DNA of 64,000 bases from Cylindrodendrum hubeiense (Eukaryota; Ascomycota; Sordariomycetes; Hypocreales; Nectriaceae), in NCBI GenBank assembly GCA_014621425.1, contig JAANBB010000005.1:62001-126000 (forward strand). The letters run 5' to 3'. Shown here in pieces: positions 33,880 through 45,925 of this stretch. The translations under genes were made by a program, and so were the position numbers. Below the pieces are notes generated by a model. The model searched no databases, was not told where the DNA came from, and saw nothing but the letters and a program-made list of their open reading frames with translations. The first letter of the stretch is position 1, and each line of letters opens with the position of its first letter.

Positions 33880-36200
33880 TTTATCACGGTCGCGGTGGTA
33901 TTGACTTCAGTGGATGAGTAGTGAGTGATGGTGTCGAGGGCAAATTATGAAGATGGGTGGATATAAATAACAGGGAGCTTAAGAATCAGACCATTCCTTT
34001 TTAGGGGTGCAAGGCGTCTTTGGTAAATAGATGCCTGAGAATTGTTGCACAAGTGTTCTAAGTGCCAAGGCAAGCTGGGGCCGTGAAGCTGGGGCTGTTT
34101 AGGGGTAAGCCGTAAGCCCTACTTAATCAGACGTTACTTGATATCAGATGACACGGTATGTGCATGAGTAGCCACCATTTAGTACACGTGACTATCTTTA
34201 CTGAATGATTAGATTTTATATTTGAACATCTTGTGTAAATTCCATCCAAGGTGCTAAGAAGCTGAGAGTATCTGATGTTCAACAAAACTACAAACATATC
34301 CCATGAAAATACAATTTGAAGTCTTATACAAACAGAATGGCTTATAATAGTAAATTTCAAGCATATACAGTGATGGGCATGAACTGAATACTGGACTAGT
34401 CTGGGTGCTCTCTACGTGACAGTTGTCCTTATCTTGTGATAATTCTATATTTATTATCAATGAGTAATATTGCGGCTGGTTCGTCACCTACAACATCATT
34501 TTCTTTTCAACGTGTCTTATATTTGTCTATGCTGAATTGCAACTATATTCCTTCGGGGTTTCTCACATATCTAATCACTAGAGGTTAGACAGTCTTTGCT
34601 GTGAAGCTTCGAATCTCGTTTTTCTTACTCCGGTTCCCAATGCTGACTCTACTCTCCTCTCCCGCATCACCCTCTTTGCGTTTTCAACTACATGGACCCA
34701 TGTATTAAGGCTCTGTTCTTAATATCAGCCATTGTTAACTCCAAAATTTCACAGTGTCGTGTTCAGCCAATTACTCGAGACCACTATCGTTGGATCCCAT
34801 GTCTACATTTATGAGAGAACAGCATGTGGCAATTTTGGATTTTAGTTTCACTCAACTTTGAATTTAAGAATCGCTAGTTATTACTCAGTCATTTGCAACA
34901 ACTGTGGCAGCCATTATCGCTCTCGCCCCCCGGTCACTTTAATTTTGAGAAGCTGAGGACAATTAGGAGACTCCATGTTGCAATCTCAATTGTCTCTTTC
35001 CATATGGCCAATAGCCCATATGTGGACAGCAAGGTGCCAAACTGCAGCTGGGTGGTATCTGGCAATGTGAATTTTGAAGAGAGTTGATAGGTGGCGGTGC
35101 TATATTGGCTTTTGGAATACTTTCAATCTGTCGCCTTGCTTAGCATGTCTTCCTCTGCCACCCACCCACGCCCTGCTAAAATGCCTCACCCACCATGCAG
35201 ACAGCCTCGTACGTCACGAATCATCATTGGAGGAGCTAATCACCCCATATATTTTGAGTTGAACATCCCACGCGAAGACGTCATCATGAACTTTAAACTT
35301 CAATCTCACTTGAATCTCACTCCCCCACATGACTTTAGCCTCTGATGTAGCCGAAATACTAGCACTGCTAGATGCGTGGCATTTAGGGTCTTGGTTACAT
35401 ACATCATTTTCCGCTGTTGCAAACCTTGCCTTACATTCCGCTCAAGGACGCCCTTAAAGGACCGCTGACTTTTGGCAGTGAAGACTGGGAGATGCACACC
35501 CACGAGTAGAGCATACAGACGCATACCGGACTGGTGTGCTGCCAAGATCTCGAACATATCCTTCATTTCCCCTATTACGATAGATAGCAGATAATTTGTC
35601 CTATGATGAAAATTGGATTGATATTTATCCCTCAGACAAATCACGCCAAACATTAATTATTCTCCCTTCAAGTATTGCCGTAAACCTTTGGGCTCGGCTG
35701 TTCGCCTATCTTCGCCTCCTTCTTTCAGTTTGTCAATTAGTTTTAGGGTGCCAAATGTGTCATCTGTCCAGTCATTGGATTTAATATTAATAGGCGCTAT
35801 GTTCTATAATCGGGATAAATTACAGATAGCAATAATTGGTTCTAAATATGAAGACAAAACAATATGTAAAATACGACTTAAGACATTGTAGGTTAAACAC
35901 AATCATCGTGGTGTGTTCGTGACCGTTGTATCATCTATCGTTATGCGAAAGTCTGGTAAGGAAAATAGTGAGTGTGGTTTGAGTTGGTTTAGTAATTGAG
36001 TGAATGATTGACAAAACAATAAATCAAGAGAATGATTAGACCGGGTAAAAGTGTCGGTTCCTGACCGTCGACAAAGGAAATAATGAGTGTTGGGTTTTCG
36101 AGTTTGCTGTAAATGTTGAACAATGAACTCCATCATTGGGTATTCCAATGCATATACCGACTCCTTTTGCTAATTCGAAGGCTTCTCATGAGTGAAAACA
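33880..36200. other. AT-rich intergenic region
   Basis: About 2.3 kb with only short, unconvincing frames. Two imperfect copies of a GGAAATARTGAGTGTGG-like stretch near 35957 and 36076 lie about 120 bp apart. No gene or transposon recognised. Confidence 0.5.
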
Positions 36201-36653
36201 CTACTTGGTAGCCGTCTCCTTATCCTTGCCTTCCTCCTCTAGTCCCTCTTCCTTGGCCAACGCCTCCTCAAGCTTCCGTTTTCGCTCAAGATTTCGTTCG
36301 CGTGTCTTCATATCGGCAGCCCGTCTTCGGTTCTCGCGCTTTTCGCTGATCAGGTAGGGAATGGACCCGAGGACCGAGAAGATTCCCTTGATGCCTTGCC
36401 AGAGGTTGGAAAAGCCGTCTTTGAAGTGGGCCTTGGTCTCGTTGTAGTTGGCGCGCGCCAGTGTCGCATGCTTCTTTGCGCGGTAGGCTTTCTCAGCACG
36501 CTGAGCCTTTGAGTAATGCTCTGAAGCCTGTCGGGTGGTCGTCATGAGTAGGTTCTCCGTGCCAGACGTTCCCGGGCGTGTGAGCTCGGCGCCATCGGAC
36601 ATTGGGGAGACAGGCTCAGGCGCGAGCTCCTTCTTGGACTTGGATTTTCCCAT
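36201..36653 (-). CDS. Small basic coiled-coil protein, unknown function
   Basis: Single exon, 150 residues from the Met at 36653 (MGKSKSKKEL), preferred to the upstream Met at 36713 because of the typical charged start. Residues 55-90 are Ala/Lys-rich helix (AQRAEKAYRAKKHATLARANY). A short hydrophobic patch follows (LWQGIKGIFSVLGSIPYLI), then a long charged helix (KRENRRRAADMKTRERNLERKRKLEE) to the acidic C terminus. It may bind membranes through the middle patch. No known domain; no enzymatic motif. Confidence 0.65.
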   Translation of the reverse strand: MGKSKSKKELAPEPVSPMSDGAELTRPGTSGTENLLMTTTRQASEHYSKAQRAEKAYRAKKHATLARANYNETKAHFKDGFSNLWQGIKGIFSVLGSIPYLISEKRENRRRAADMKTRERNLERKRKLEEALAKEEGLEEEGKDKETATK

Positions 36654-37831
36654 CTCGAAGAAAGAAGTCATATATCTCGGGGCTTTGTTGAGATGAGATC
36701 GACGTTGGAGCAATGGAGATGGAATTTGAACGGTGTGGTTCGAGGAAGGAGTTCAGTACTTTCAGTGATGTAGCGAGTGTCTGATGGGCGAGAAATAAAA
36801 CCACATGGGAAACAGAAGCAACCAAAGTGAGTCACATAAGATCGTCGCCTACTTATAACATCGATATCGGGGCATCACAATCAGCCATCAGCCGAAGACC
36901 CACCACTTTAGAGTGCATTAGTGGCTAAATGAGCAATGCGTTCGCTGCCAAATTCATGCAAAGCGCCTTGATGTTCTTGGACTCGCCCGTTGGGTGTAGG
37001 GGGCATCGGATTTCTTAATATGGATCCATAATTGCGTTTCAATGCGCATGGTCCCCTCGCATAAGGATCAATTAAACTGGTCCCGGTCACGAGCTACTGT
37101 TGTCAGAGCGCTATATTTGTGAGAGAGAAAACTCATGAGCAAGCCCGTGCACAAATTCATGCGACGCAGAATCTTCAGTCACTCTCGCGAAGCGGCGACA
37201 CTCTTTCTTTAATCATGCTCTTTGACGTTGACGTTTGGCCCGCTCAAGGCCGTCCTACTTATTTATAGGGGGAGAGAACAGAGCGTCAATGGCCTAGCCG
37301 ATCCACGACCAGAATCTTTGCGCCAAATAAATCAATTGTCCATCCAAGAGACAAAACGGAGCAATGGCTCGAATCAATTCTAAAAATGGATTATTTACGA
37401 CGGAACAAAAAATAAACAGGCTGTGTACTCTGCCCTGCACGCAGGCGGTAGCGAAACGGTCTCGCACAGAGTCTTCAAGGCCCGCTTATTGTTTTAGTTC
37501 AGGCGCCTCAAGAACGTGTCGACATGTTTTGTGGAGCATGGTTGAGCATCGACACAGACTCATTTGTTGTAACCCCACACGGGTGAGATATCTCAAAGCA
37601 GTACAAAATCCGAACAGTGCGTCTAGCCAAGCGATTCATATTAGTGGTTACGAAATACAAAGGATGAATGCGTCGGGTTCAATCTCTCGCCGGGAAATAA
37701 CTATTTCAGGCGGAAATACAGTTTTATAAACCTAATACTAGGACAACGCAAAATACAAAAGTTCCACTTGATCTCAGAATCATCAAGTCGTGGGAATGGA
37801 TTGCCATATTTGATCTTGATACGGGTTTCCA
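36654..37831. other. Intergenic
   Basis: Upstream region of the small coiled-coil gene and 3' region of the Hsp70-like gene. A plus-strand frame at 37364-37729 has no recognisable feature. Nothing else seen. Confidence 0.5.
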
Positions 37832-40169
37832 CTAGTCGTATTTGGCATCCACTGAACCAAGGGATTCGCCGTCAATCTCCAACGAAAATTTCATAACCGC
37901 AGACTCTAGTGTAATGACTAAGTGGAAATTGATATCCCAACTAGGATGACAAGTTAATATCATCAAAGGCTCGATATGGAGCGAGTGCTTACTACGGTAA
38001 TCCGGCCTTATCTACAGGACATCTCACATCAGTCATATCCCCCTGACGTTGTGCATTCATGACTTACCTGTCATTTTCTTAAATTTTGTTTTCGGTACTT
38101 TCGATAGGTCAGTGGTCAAAACACAGTTCACTCGGAATGTACTGCGAGTTGAAGGATGAATAGGTGCCGTTCTAGATAACAATGAGAAGAGCACATATAT
38201 CGTTCAAGGGAAAGCAGATTTACTTATCCCCACAGTCATAAAGTTCATCTATTATGACAAGATCATCAATGGAAGAAATTCCATCCAACGACCGGTAGAA
38301 CGGAAATTTAATTTTCTGATCTCGCAGAAGGTCATCTCCGATGCTGATATACCAAGACATCTGAGAACCTAAGTATCAGGTCGAGGCAGTCTCCATAGTC
38401 ATGTGAATACTTACTACATCTGATCGGATTATACCATCGCGATCTTTGAATGTGCGCTGCCCATAATCTCGGATAGGGTCGTGGACCCACCGCGCTAAGA
38501 CTCCGTAATGGCGTGTTGCAGACGTGCTTGTGACGATTGCCTCGCGAGGCATTCGAGAAAGGGCTGCGCCTCTTCAAATATGCGTCATCAGATAACATTC
38601 CACTCATAACTTGGATACTGACTTACTTTGCAATAGCAGCCCAGGCGTCAGGTGGCTGGAGGACGTCTATATCAGGATGTTCGTTTCGAACTCGCTCCGT
38701 CAGATACTGGTTACTTCCGAATCCACCAACCAGAAAAATGCCCTACAGTAGTTAGTGCACTATTCATACTTCTTTTAGTGTGGCATGAAACCTTCAACTT
38801 CCGGGTTTTTTGTTTCAATGTAACCCTTTGAACTTGGTCACCGATGAGTCTGATAATGTCATCCACAAGCGGGTCAAAAATATCCTTCAAGTCGTCCCTG
38901 ACAGTGTAATGATTAGCTCCATCTGGCTGCAGCTGCAGAAGTAAACATACCCAGTCATTCTCCAAGTACTTGCTTCAAGGCCTTTGTCAAGGTCGTCCTT
39001 TAACTTGGCTGTTGGAAAGTTGACAAAGTATTCCTCGTCTTCCCCACCATGAAAAGACTTCTTAATCTCTCGGTCAAATTGCTTCTCGGCCAAGAAGAAG
39101 GCTTTGCTTTTCTTCAAAGCAAGCCACTGTTCGTCACCTACGAGGTCGTTAACCGCTTCTGCAAATCGTTTGTTCAGGCCGAGAGACCCAGCCATTCCGC
39201 CTAGGATAAACTTAGTATTGATCCAAGAACAGTAACGCTAGGACTGAATGTACCTGTTCCGGGAACAAGTTCTTTAACTTGTAGCCTAGGAAGTGCAGCC
39301 TCGACTTGGTACGAAATCAAGTCCACGGTGCCGCCACCCGCATCGCAAACGATGAATGAGTCATCTCGATGAAGTCGACGATCCATTTTCTTGGCAGTCC
39401 ATAATGCTGCAGCTTCTGGTTCCTTGATCAATTCAACAGGATTAAGGCCTGCAAGCTCAGCCGCCTACGAACAAATAATGTGAGATTGACTTTTGGCCCT
39501 GAGCTTAGGCAACAACATTACCTTCAGTGTGGCATCTTTTGCAGCATCCGACCAAACAGCTGGAACTAAAAGTTTGGTTAAAATACAGCACTTTGTTATT
39601 GGGTTGTTGACCTACCAGATAAAACATATTCTTTGCGGCATAGATTAACGTAGCCTTTTGAGAATTTTTTTGACATCTCTGACATGGCATGTTTGTGCAT
39701 AGCGCCGATAAAGTCGGCAGTGACTTGAATTGGCGATTTTGGTAATCCTTTGATCTCATTCTTGATGCTGGCCTTTGATGAGAGATAGTGGGGTCTTTTT
39801 TGGTGGGGATCAAGGAGAAGCTTGACCCCGACAATACCGTCACTCTGATTGTTCAATTCTCCACCCCAGTTGAACTCCTTGGGGTTCTTCTTATCATATC
39901 TGATAAGGGTAGGAATCTTGGGAGCATCTGGGCTTTCCGCTCCTTAAAACGATATTTCATCAGATGAGTGCAGCACTTGGAGCTATATCGGTATACTTAC
40001 CTGGCCAGTTCTTGATTGAAATAGGCATACAGTCCCGCTGATTTGTGAAACAGTAGGCGATGCCAGAGTATGTGGTCCCAAAATCCAATGCAATGATAAG
40101 CCTGTCATCTAATGCATTGGATAGAGACAGCAACCTCGCCATACTCTCACTTATCTGATCAGCCGACAT
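37832..40169 (-). CDS. Hsp70-like ATPase-domain protein
   Basis: Twelve exons: 40169-40001, 39942-39616, 39565-39522, 39464-39254, 39200-38951, 38897-38792, 38742-38627, 38571-38415, 38360-38224, 38171-38068, 38011-37993 and 37940-37832. They join in frame to 582 residues. The N-terminal phosphate loop is IIALDFGTTYSGIAYCF, phosphate 2 is FIVCDAGGGTVDLISY, and the adenosine loop is IFLVGGFGSNQYL; EPEAAALW sits between them. The substrate-binding and lid regions of true chaperones are replaced by a short divergent C terminus, as in HSPA12-type fungal proteins. Weakest splice site: the GTTTCA donor after 38792. Many fungi carry expanded families of these; clients are unknown. It diverges from a coiled-coil gene 567 bp away. 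Confidence 0.88.
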
Positions 40170-40736
40170 GACGAAGAATCGGGGGCAATTGAGGAAGTAC
40201 GTGAAAGTAGTTGAACATAAACGAGCTTAGGACAACGGTGAGTGGGGGGCGTTTTGAGCTTTAATCGGAAATCAGATTTGTCTTTCCGACCAACGGCTAA
40301 GCGCTGTGCCCATGATAGGTGAGGGATTGTGTGTGAGATGGTATGATTTTGACTGGGGTTGCAAAGTGGCTGAACTGTAGATGTTTTACATCATGCACGT
40401 TGGTTGTGCAGCGTCGCAAATGCCAGGGCTACATTGCTAAAAGCATACGTGTGAAACAATAATGCAATCCCTTAGGCGGCAGCAAGTTTTCAGCTGCCCC
40501 CTTTTATCCATTTCCTCGGCGCAAAATTCGACTTACTTCAATCTCATTGGATGCCTTGGCTAGACCGATTTAGAGGGCCATTCGTATGATGAGTCGGGCA
40601 AGGGGCAATGGCAGCGCGTGCGCGGTGGTCCTTCACTCTAACATTTCCGCAGAGGCCAGGATCGAGCGCGCATAAACAGGACGATGCCACCCCGCACCCC
40701 TTTGCCCGTCTGTCTTCAACGTTTTGAACAACGGTA
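40170..40736. promoter_or_regulatory. Divergent promoter of Hsp70-like and coiled-coil genes
   Basis: The 567-bp gap separates two start codons on opposite strands, so it must hold both promoters or a shared one. I found no convincing heat-shock element array (repeated nGAAn) by eye. Co-regulation is inferred from layout only. Confidence 0.45.
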
Positions 40737-42098
40737 ATGTCTGGTCCGATTCTGAAAATACTTCAATCATTCACCCATCTTTTTGAATCGGAGGATCCCA
40801 CAATGTCCACAAGATCGAGCGCTAGCCAAAAGAAAACAAAGCAGCAAGCTAATGAAAGACTTGCTGGAAAATCTGAAGTAGAGCGACTGCCAGCATTTGA
40901 AAATATTCTACACGATGAGTGTTCGCGATTGGCTCAAGAGGTCGCCAACCTTCCAGCTAGGGTGCAAGAACACTTATCAAGGGTTGACGTGAGTAAGCCC
41001 CGCACCCGATTTTGTCAAAACTCATAATAATTCCGGGACGTTTGGTCACCATTCAGGGAAATTCGAGCAACAGACATGATCATTACGATGGCAATCGAGA
41101 TCCGACCATACAGTTACAACGAGCTAATCGTGACCTTCAACACAAAGATTCCAACATACACCACCTCGAAAAGCAGCTGAACGCGCATAAAATTGAGATT
41201 CAGGAGTTGCGTGCCAAAGAGCAAAGCTTGCGCGACTTTGTGTCGGAAAACAGCTATTTTCAAGACATTAGTGACGGAGAGTTGATCAATGCATTTGCAA
41301 AAGTCCGACAAGAGATCCAGAGGCTCGTACGCAGCAAGATATTTCAAGTGGATGCAAAAACATTTGCTTTCGAGTCCATTCCTTTCGAAATGGAAAGTTT
41401 CCTCTCTGTTGCATGGCAGAGATCCGCACGCGCAGGCCGGTTGTTGATCCTGAGGGCCTTTCTGTGCCAGATTTTGACAGACAACGTCTTTAGGTGCGAG
41501 TTTTTCGGCCTTTCTGAGTCCAAGGCAACCGAAAGCAATGGTGATGACACTGTCATGGATCTAGAGATGAGACTCGGTCAGTTTGAGCGCATCTTGGTTC
41601 ACCGCAGAGGTTAGTTGTTCATTCATTGACATGCTGACACCTGCTGATACAACCAAAGTTCCGAACGACATGCTGGCACATTGGAGACTGTCAACGTTGA
41701 GAAGTGTTGAAGCCGCCGGCATGACTGGCAAAACATTTGGTACTAGTTTGGCAAAACAAATCTATGATTTGTTTGCAACCTTTATCACAGAGGGAGCAAC
41801 ACGTCAAGAAAAAGAAGATATGCTGAATGGGTTTGAATCACTTTGCAACCGAGCATTTGCTCTCCGACTGCTCATGCGCAAGTCCAAGGAAAGCTACCAG
41901 TGTCTCCCAGTCTCTTCTGGAGCGTTTCTTAATGAAATAGATGACATTGCAGATGTCTTTGGAGAATTGGATGGTGGACCTGATGAAAAGGGGAGAGTTG
42001 CTTTCACCCTCTTCGGGGCGCTAGTTATCACCCCACAATCTGGCGAAGAGAAGCTAAGAGTCTTGGAGAAAGCTCAAGTGGTCGTCATAAAAGATTAG
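40737..42098 (+). CDS. Coiled-coil protein of unknown function
   Basis: Exons 40737-40988, 41057-41609 and 41659-42098 join in frame to 414 residues (392 if translation starts at 40803, MSTRSS). Residues ~105-150 form a coiled coil (LQRANRDLQHKDSNIHHLEK). The C-terminal half is helical with Trp/Leu-rich stretches (ESFLSVAWQRSARAGRLLILRAF) and ends in a small beta-containing module. There is no signal peptide, membrane helix or catalytic motif. Its head-to-head position with the Hsp70-like gene suggests that the two products work together, for example as client or cofactor; that is inference. Confidence 0.75.
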
Positions 42099-42373
42099 AG
42101 TCAGTGTCCTTTCTTTTAGGGCGGGATGTCTTGGTACTGCTGCTAAACGGGTTGATATTCAAATTGTTGTGCCATGACTAGAGTAGCAGTAGATAGAACA
42201 GCAAGCGAAATGTGTGAGGCTACTCCCCAAAATTACCGTGAACTTGACCATATGAGGCCATTGTTTTAACATGTAGGATCTCTGTGAACTATTAAGACTA
42301 TCAGCAATGTCGCAATACCTTCATTTGACATCGTGCAGAGATTCGGGCAAACAAAATTGATCGACCAAGTGAA

Positions 42374-43180
42374 CTAAACTCCTGGATTGACAATCTCCTG
42401 GAGGAGTCGCAGGCTTAACTTCCGGATACCCCATATTCCAAGAGTGAATGCTACCCAAGTAAGTAGACCTCGTGTGATAATGATCCCCTTGACGATGGAA
42501 AAGGCTTTTTTCTCGTTCATTCTCGGGAACGGTCCACTGGGGATTTCCTTGCCCAGAAATTTGCACAGAGGCTCCCAGCCGTCCTCGGCCTTGAACTCAA
42601 GGACCTCCTTTCCACGCTTCCTAGCCTCCTCTCTCACATTTTCGTAGTACATGTTGTACATTTTCGTAGAAAAGATATTGTCCGTGCCGAGATTCACCTT
42701 GCACCACTGGATGCACTCCATGTTCAGAGTATACCACATCCTGTCGGTTTTCCAGAGCATCCCACTGCATTTGAACCATGGGGTGAAGAAAAATCCGAGA
42801 CTATCTTGGGCACTTCGAGCCCATGTCTCCGAGCTTGGTCGCCCATTCAACACGATCTTGACATCTGGATACATGTCCATCAAGTCAGGAGTGAAGAAGA
42901 CGACCGGGAGGTCACAGATCGATTCGTAGCCGCCAATAAGCTCTCGTAGCAGCTTTTGTCGTCGCTCGGTGTCTCTTTCGCGCACTGCCTCTATCATGAG
43001 CTGCAGGCGAGACGCATGTGGGATTATTTCCGCCATGTGTAGGCACGGAGTGAAGCCGAGCTGTTCAAACGCTGCTTGCATGGATGATGTAGCCGCGCGA
43101 GGGACCCCAGCTCCGATCAACAGAAGCGGAGCATGTTCATTTGTGGGGGCTTTCCGGGAGTCGGAAATGAATCGAACCAT
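42374..43180 (-). CDS. Sulfotransferase-like P-loop protein with C-terminal membrane hairpin
   Basis: Single exon, 268 residues from the Met at 43180 (MVRFISDSRK). The nucleotide loop LLIGAGVPRAATSSMQAAFEQLGF matches the PAPS-binding loop of the Sulfotransfer_4 family, where GxxRTGTSSL is usual; here the Thr-Gly is Ala-Ala. VKIVLNGRPSSETWARSAQ corresponds to the 3'-phosphate motif. FKAEDGWEPLCKFLG is the conserved family block. The last 40 residues contain a hydrophobic hairpin (GLLTWVAFTLGIWGI). Fungal members are mostly uncharacterised; sulfonate transfer to a small molecule is the default guess. It sits at the edge of a tailoring-enzyme group. Confidence 0.82.
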   Translation of the reverse strand: MVRFISDSRKAPTNEHAPLLLIGAGVPRAATSSMQAAFEQLGFTPCLHMAEIIPHASRLQLMIEAVRERDTERRQKLLRELIGGYESICDLPVVFFTPDLMDMYPDVKIVLNGRPSSETWARSAQDSLGFFFTPWFKCSGMLWKTDRMWYTLNMECIQWCKVNLGTDNIFSTKMYNMYYENVREEARKRGKEVLEFKAEDGWEPLCKFLGKEIPSGPFPRMNEKKAFSIVKGIIITRGLLTWVAFTLGIWGIRKLSLRLLQEIVNPGV

Positions 43181-44392
43181 GATGAGTGAACAATGCGGAT
43201 TGATCGTTGAGGGAGCGTTTCGATGATGGACGTTGAAAGCTTGACAATTGCAAGTGGAAAGGTACAATGCTCTCTAGTTTTAGGACCGGTAAGCATGGCG
43301 CTGGTAAGTAAAACTGCGGTTAAACAGGAGTATCTCACGTGAGACTCTTTCTCTATTTGGTTGATCCGATGCACGCAACACGGCACAGTTCTCAGACTTG
43401 ATCAACATGAGCTTCCTGCTCTTGGCAAATGGGCAATGCAGCGAGCCGTTGGACAAATGGGGTATAAGATGACGTGAGATGTGATATAGAATTGGATGCA
43501 GGGGACGTCATAGTGACCAAAGGAGAAATAGCCGTGCTGGGAACACCGCATTGACGTTGGCGACTTTGTGCACTGGTAAAATCAGAGGTTTTCGTGCTTA
43601 GCGAAAGCAATAACGGAGACATTTGGAGTGAGCGGCCGATGGTTCTGCTGGACATATCCAGTGGATCGTTCAATGTACCCAGTTTCAACAGTGAGGTAGA
43701 TTTATTAAAAGACCGCTACGAAATATACAATCTATCGGTCAAACTCTCGCTCGTCGGAAATGTCCCGTAGGTCACAAATCTGAACTGTCGGCGAGGCCCA
43801 AGTTATGAGGCTACCCTACACTGTTACTCCACATCGCTCATTGCTTCAACCAAAATTAATCAATCTGATGATGCTATTTTTGGGTTACCCCGCTTCTTAA
43901 TTTAATGCAACTCTGGCTTAGAGAACCCCCGCCCGGAATTACCATGCGCCATAGCTGAAGGCTACTTCACCTCCATTGAAGATAATAGCCCTTCTCCATC
44001 CATCTTTTAAAGATATCTGCCCAACCATGCAGAATGTAATAATACGTATGACATACTACAGTCTCAAGCGTAGCAGATTATATAGCAAGCATCACCACTC
44101 TGTAAAATACTTCCGACTTGGAGTGCTGTCAATAGCTAATAAATGCGGCGACAGAGGGTCATCGCCCGTGGCTAGGTTTAACTCGAGTTGATGTGCTGCT
44201 TTGTTATCAGCACCTACATGTACATTCAGTTGATCAGCATAGTTCAGTCATTAGTACCTCGAAGGACATTTATATTCGACTGTTATTCGCTTTAGAGTAC
44301 CCTGCACCCCGGACCTCCAATGAACCCATAAGAAAACACCCATACCGGATCCAATTCGTCCTCGATTCACCGTCCATCAAACAGGTAGCCAA
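43181..44392. other. Intergenic
   Basis: About 1.2 kb between the start of the sulfotransferase-like gene and the stop of the aminotransferase gene. Short frames only; no supported feature. Confidence 0.5.
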
Positions 44393-45925
44393 TTAGACCG
44401 GAGGGGTTTCACCGAGTTGAAACTCCGCTCGAACTGCAACAGCGAATCGTTCAACTGCCTTCGTCAAGTCGATCTCCTCGGCAGCCGCATACGTCAGTCG
44501 GAATTGGAGGTAACCTGACTGGTTTTTGCACTGGGCAAACCAAGTGCCCTTGCTGACAAGAACACCATTGTCAAGTGCTGCATTGTAGATGGAATCTTCA
44601 ATATCTGATGCAGACCGATCTCCAGCAAGTGGATGGGCCGAAAGAGATACTTGGATCCAAAGGAACATACCCATTTTGGGCAAGTCGCACTGGCAGATTT
44701 CGAGAGGGAGATATTTCTGGCAAGCCCGAAATAGGATATCTCGACGTTGACGATATTGTGCAGAAAGATGCACCAACCACCAAAGCAAACCTTCATGACC
44801 CCAAGTTTCATCGAGAAGTTTGTAGACCATGACCTGGGATGGTCCACTAGGTGATAACACACCGGCTTCCGTTTGGGAGACGAACTTCCCAATTACTTGA
44901 GAACTGGCCGTCACCCATCCACATCGAATTCCTGGAGCGAGGATCTTGGAAACAGAGTCCATGCGCAGAACGCGCCCTGAAGTATCCAAGGACAAATAGG
45001 AGGGCGGCAGCCGTGATAAGAAGACTTCTGGCGTTGTCGGTCCATCCTCCGAATCAAGCGATTCTCCCAAATTAAAAAAGTAGTATGGATCATCTTCAAT
45101 GATGTAAAGGTCATGCTCCTCAGCAATTCGATAAATGTCTTTTCGTCGTGCAGCGGATTGACTGGTGCCGGTGGGGTTTTGCCCCGATGGGATCATGTAT
45201 AGGACAGACGGCTTTCTCCCTTTGCTCTCATTCCAGCCTTCCAAAATAGACCTGAGATGCTGTGGTGAGAGGCCGTCATTATCCATCTCCACTCCCATTG
45301 TCCTCAACCCTTGCGCATTTGCCGCCGCGATTGTCCCAGGGTAGGTATAGCCCTCAAGCAGGACCCAGTCACCGCGATTGCATAAGACGCGAAACGCTAT
45401 CTCCATGGCAGATGTAGTGCCACAAGTGATGCAACATTCCCAATCGTCATATGGGGGGTTATGAACCAGTTCCACATGCTCTGTGGCGAAGCGTAATACT
45501 TGAGGGGAACCAGCGGAGTAGCCATAGCTCATGGCAATTGAGAGGTTGTATGCATTCTCTCCATTAATACTTCCCATTGAAACCGGGGCGCTATCAGCCC
45601 CCACCTTGGCGAAGTGGTTATGTGGCAATCCCTCCATCGATAGCGAAGTCCATGGGAAGAAGTGAGGGGCTGGGCGGGCAGTTCCCAGGGTGATAATGGG
45701 TGGCTTGCTGGGATCCCGTGCACTCCTTGAAGAATCTTTCAACGGGGAAGAAACCTGCTCAGTGCTGTCAAGGCTAAAATGATGATCCAATCTTCTGGCC
45801 TTGGGTTTGGAGCCGGAGGACTCGACCTTGAACTCGAAGGAATCTGTGTAAGGTGCATCGGTCTGCGGTAGCGGATCCGATCGCGCCCGCTTCTGTTCTA
45901 TCTTCAGGAGTCTGGCGCGCAGCAT
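44393..45925 (-). CDS. PLP-dependent aminotransferase, ARO8/kynurenine-aminotransferase type
   Basis: Intronless, 510 residues, full length for fungal class I/II aromatic or alpha-aminoadipate aminotransferases. Visible motifs: ITLGTARPAPHFFPW near the start, TCGTTSAMEIAF for phosphate binding, YMIPSGQNPTGTS, the PLP-contact IIEDDPYYFF, and the Schiff-base lysine in DSVSKILAPGIRCGW (about K327). No targeting peptide, so cytosolic. Likely reaction: transamination of an aromatic amino acid with a 2-oxo acid; exact substrate unknown. Its start faces a Zn2Cys6 regulator across a 719-bp region with a repeat array, so the pair may be co-regulated. It may instead be a housekeeping ARO8 paralogue. 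Confidence 0.9.
   Translation of the reverse strand: MLRARLLKIEQKRARSDPLPQTDAPYTDSFEFKVESSGSKPKARRLDHHFSLDSTEQVSSPLKDSSRSARDPSKPPIITLGTARPAPHFFPWTSLSMEGLPHNHFAKVGADSAPVSMGSINGENAYNLSIAMSYGYSAGSPQVLRFATEHVELVHNPPYDDWECCITCGTTSAMEIAFRVLCNRGDWVLLEGYTYPGTIAAANAQGLRTMGVEMDNDGLSPQHLRSILEGWNESKGRKPSVLYMIPSGQNPTGTSQSAARRKDIYRIAEEHDLYIIEDDPYYFFNLGESLDSEDGPTTPEVFLSRLPPSYLSLDTSGRVLRMDSVSKILAPGIRCGWVTASSQVIGKFVSQTEAGVLSPSGPSQVMVYKLLDETWGHEGLLWWLVHLSAQYRQRRDILFRACQKYLPLEICQCDLPKMGMFLWIQVSLSAHPLAGDRSASDIEDSIYNAALDNGVLVSKGTWFAQCKNQSGYLQFRLTYAAAEEIDLTKAVERFAVAVRAEFQLGETPPV

Noticed and set aside
37364..37729. 121-residue plus-strand frame
   Set aside because: No homologous-looking motif, no codon bias, and low hydrophobic order; likely chance.
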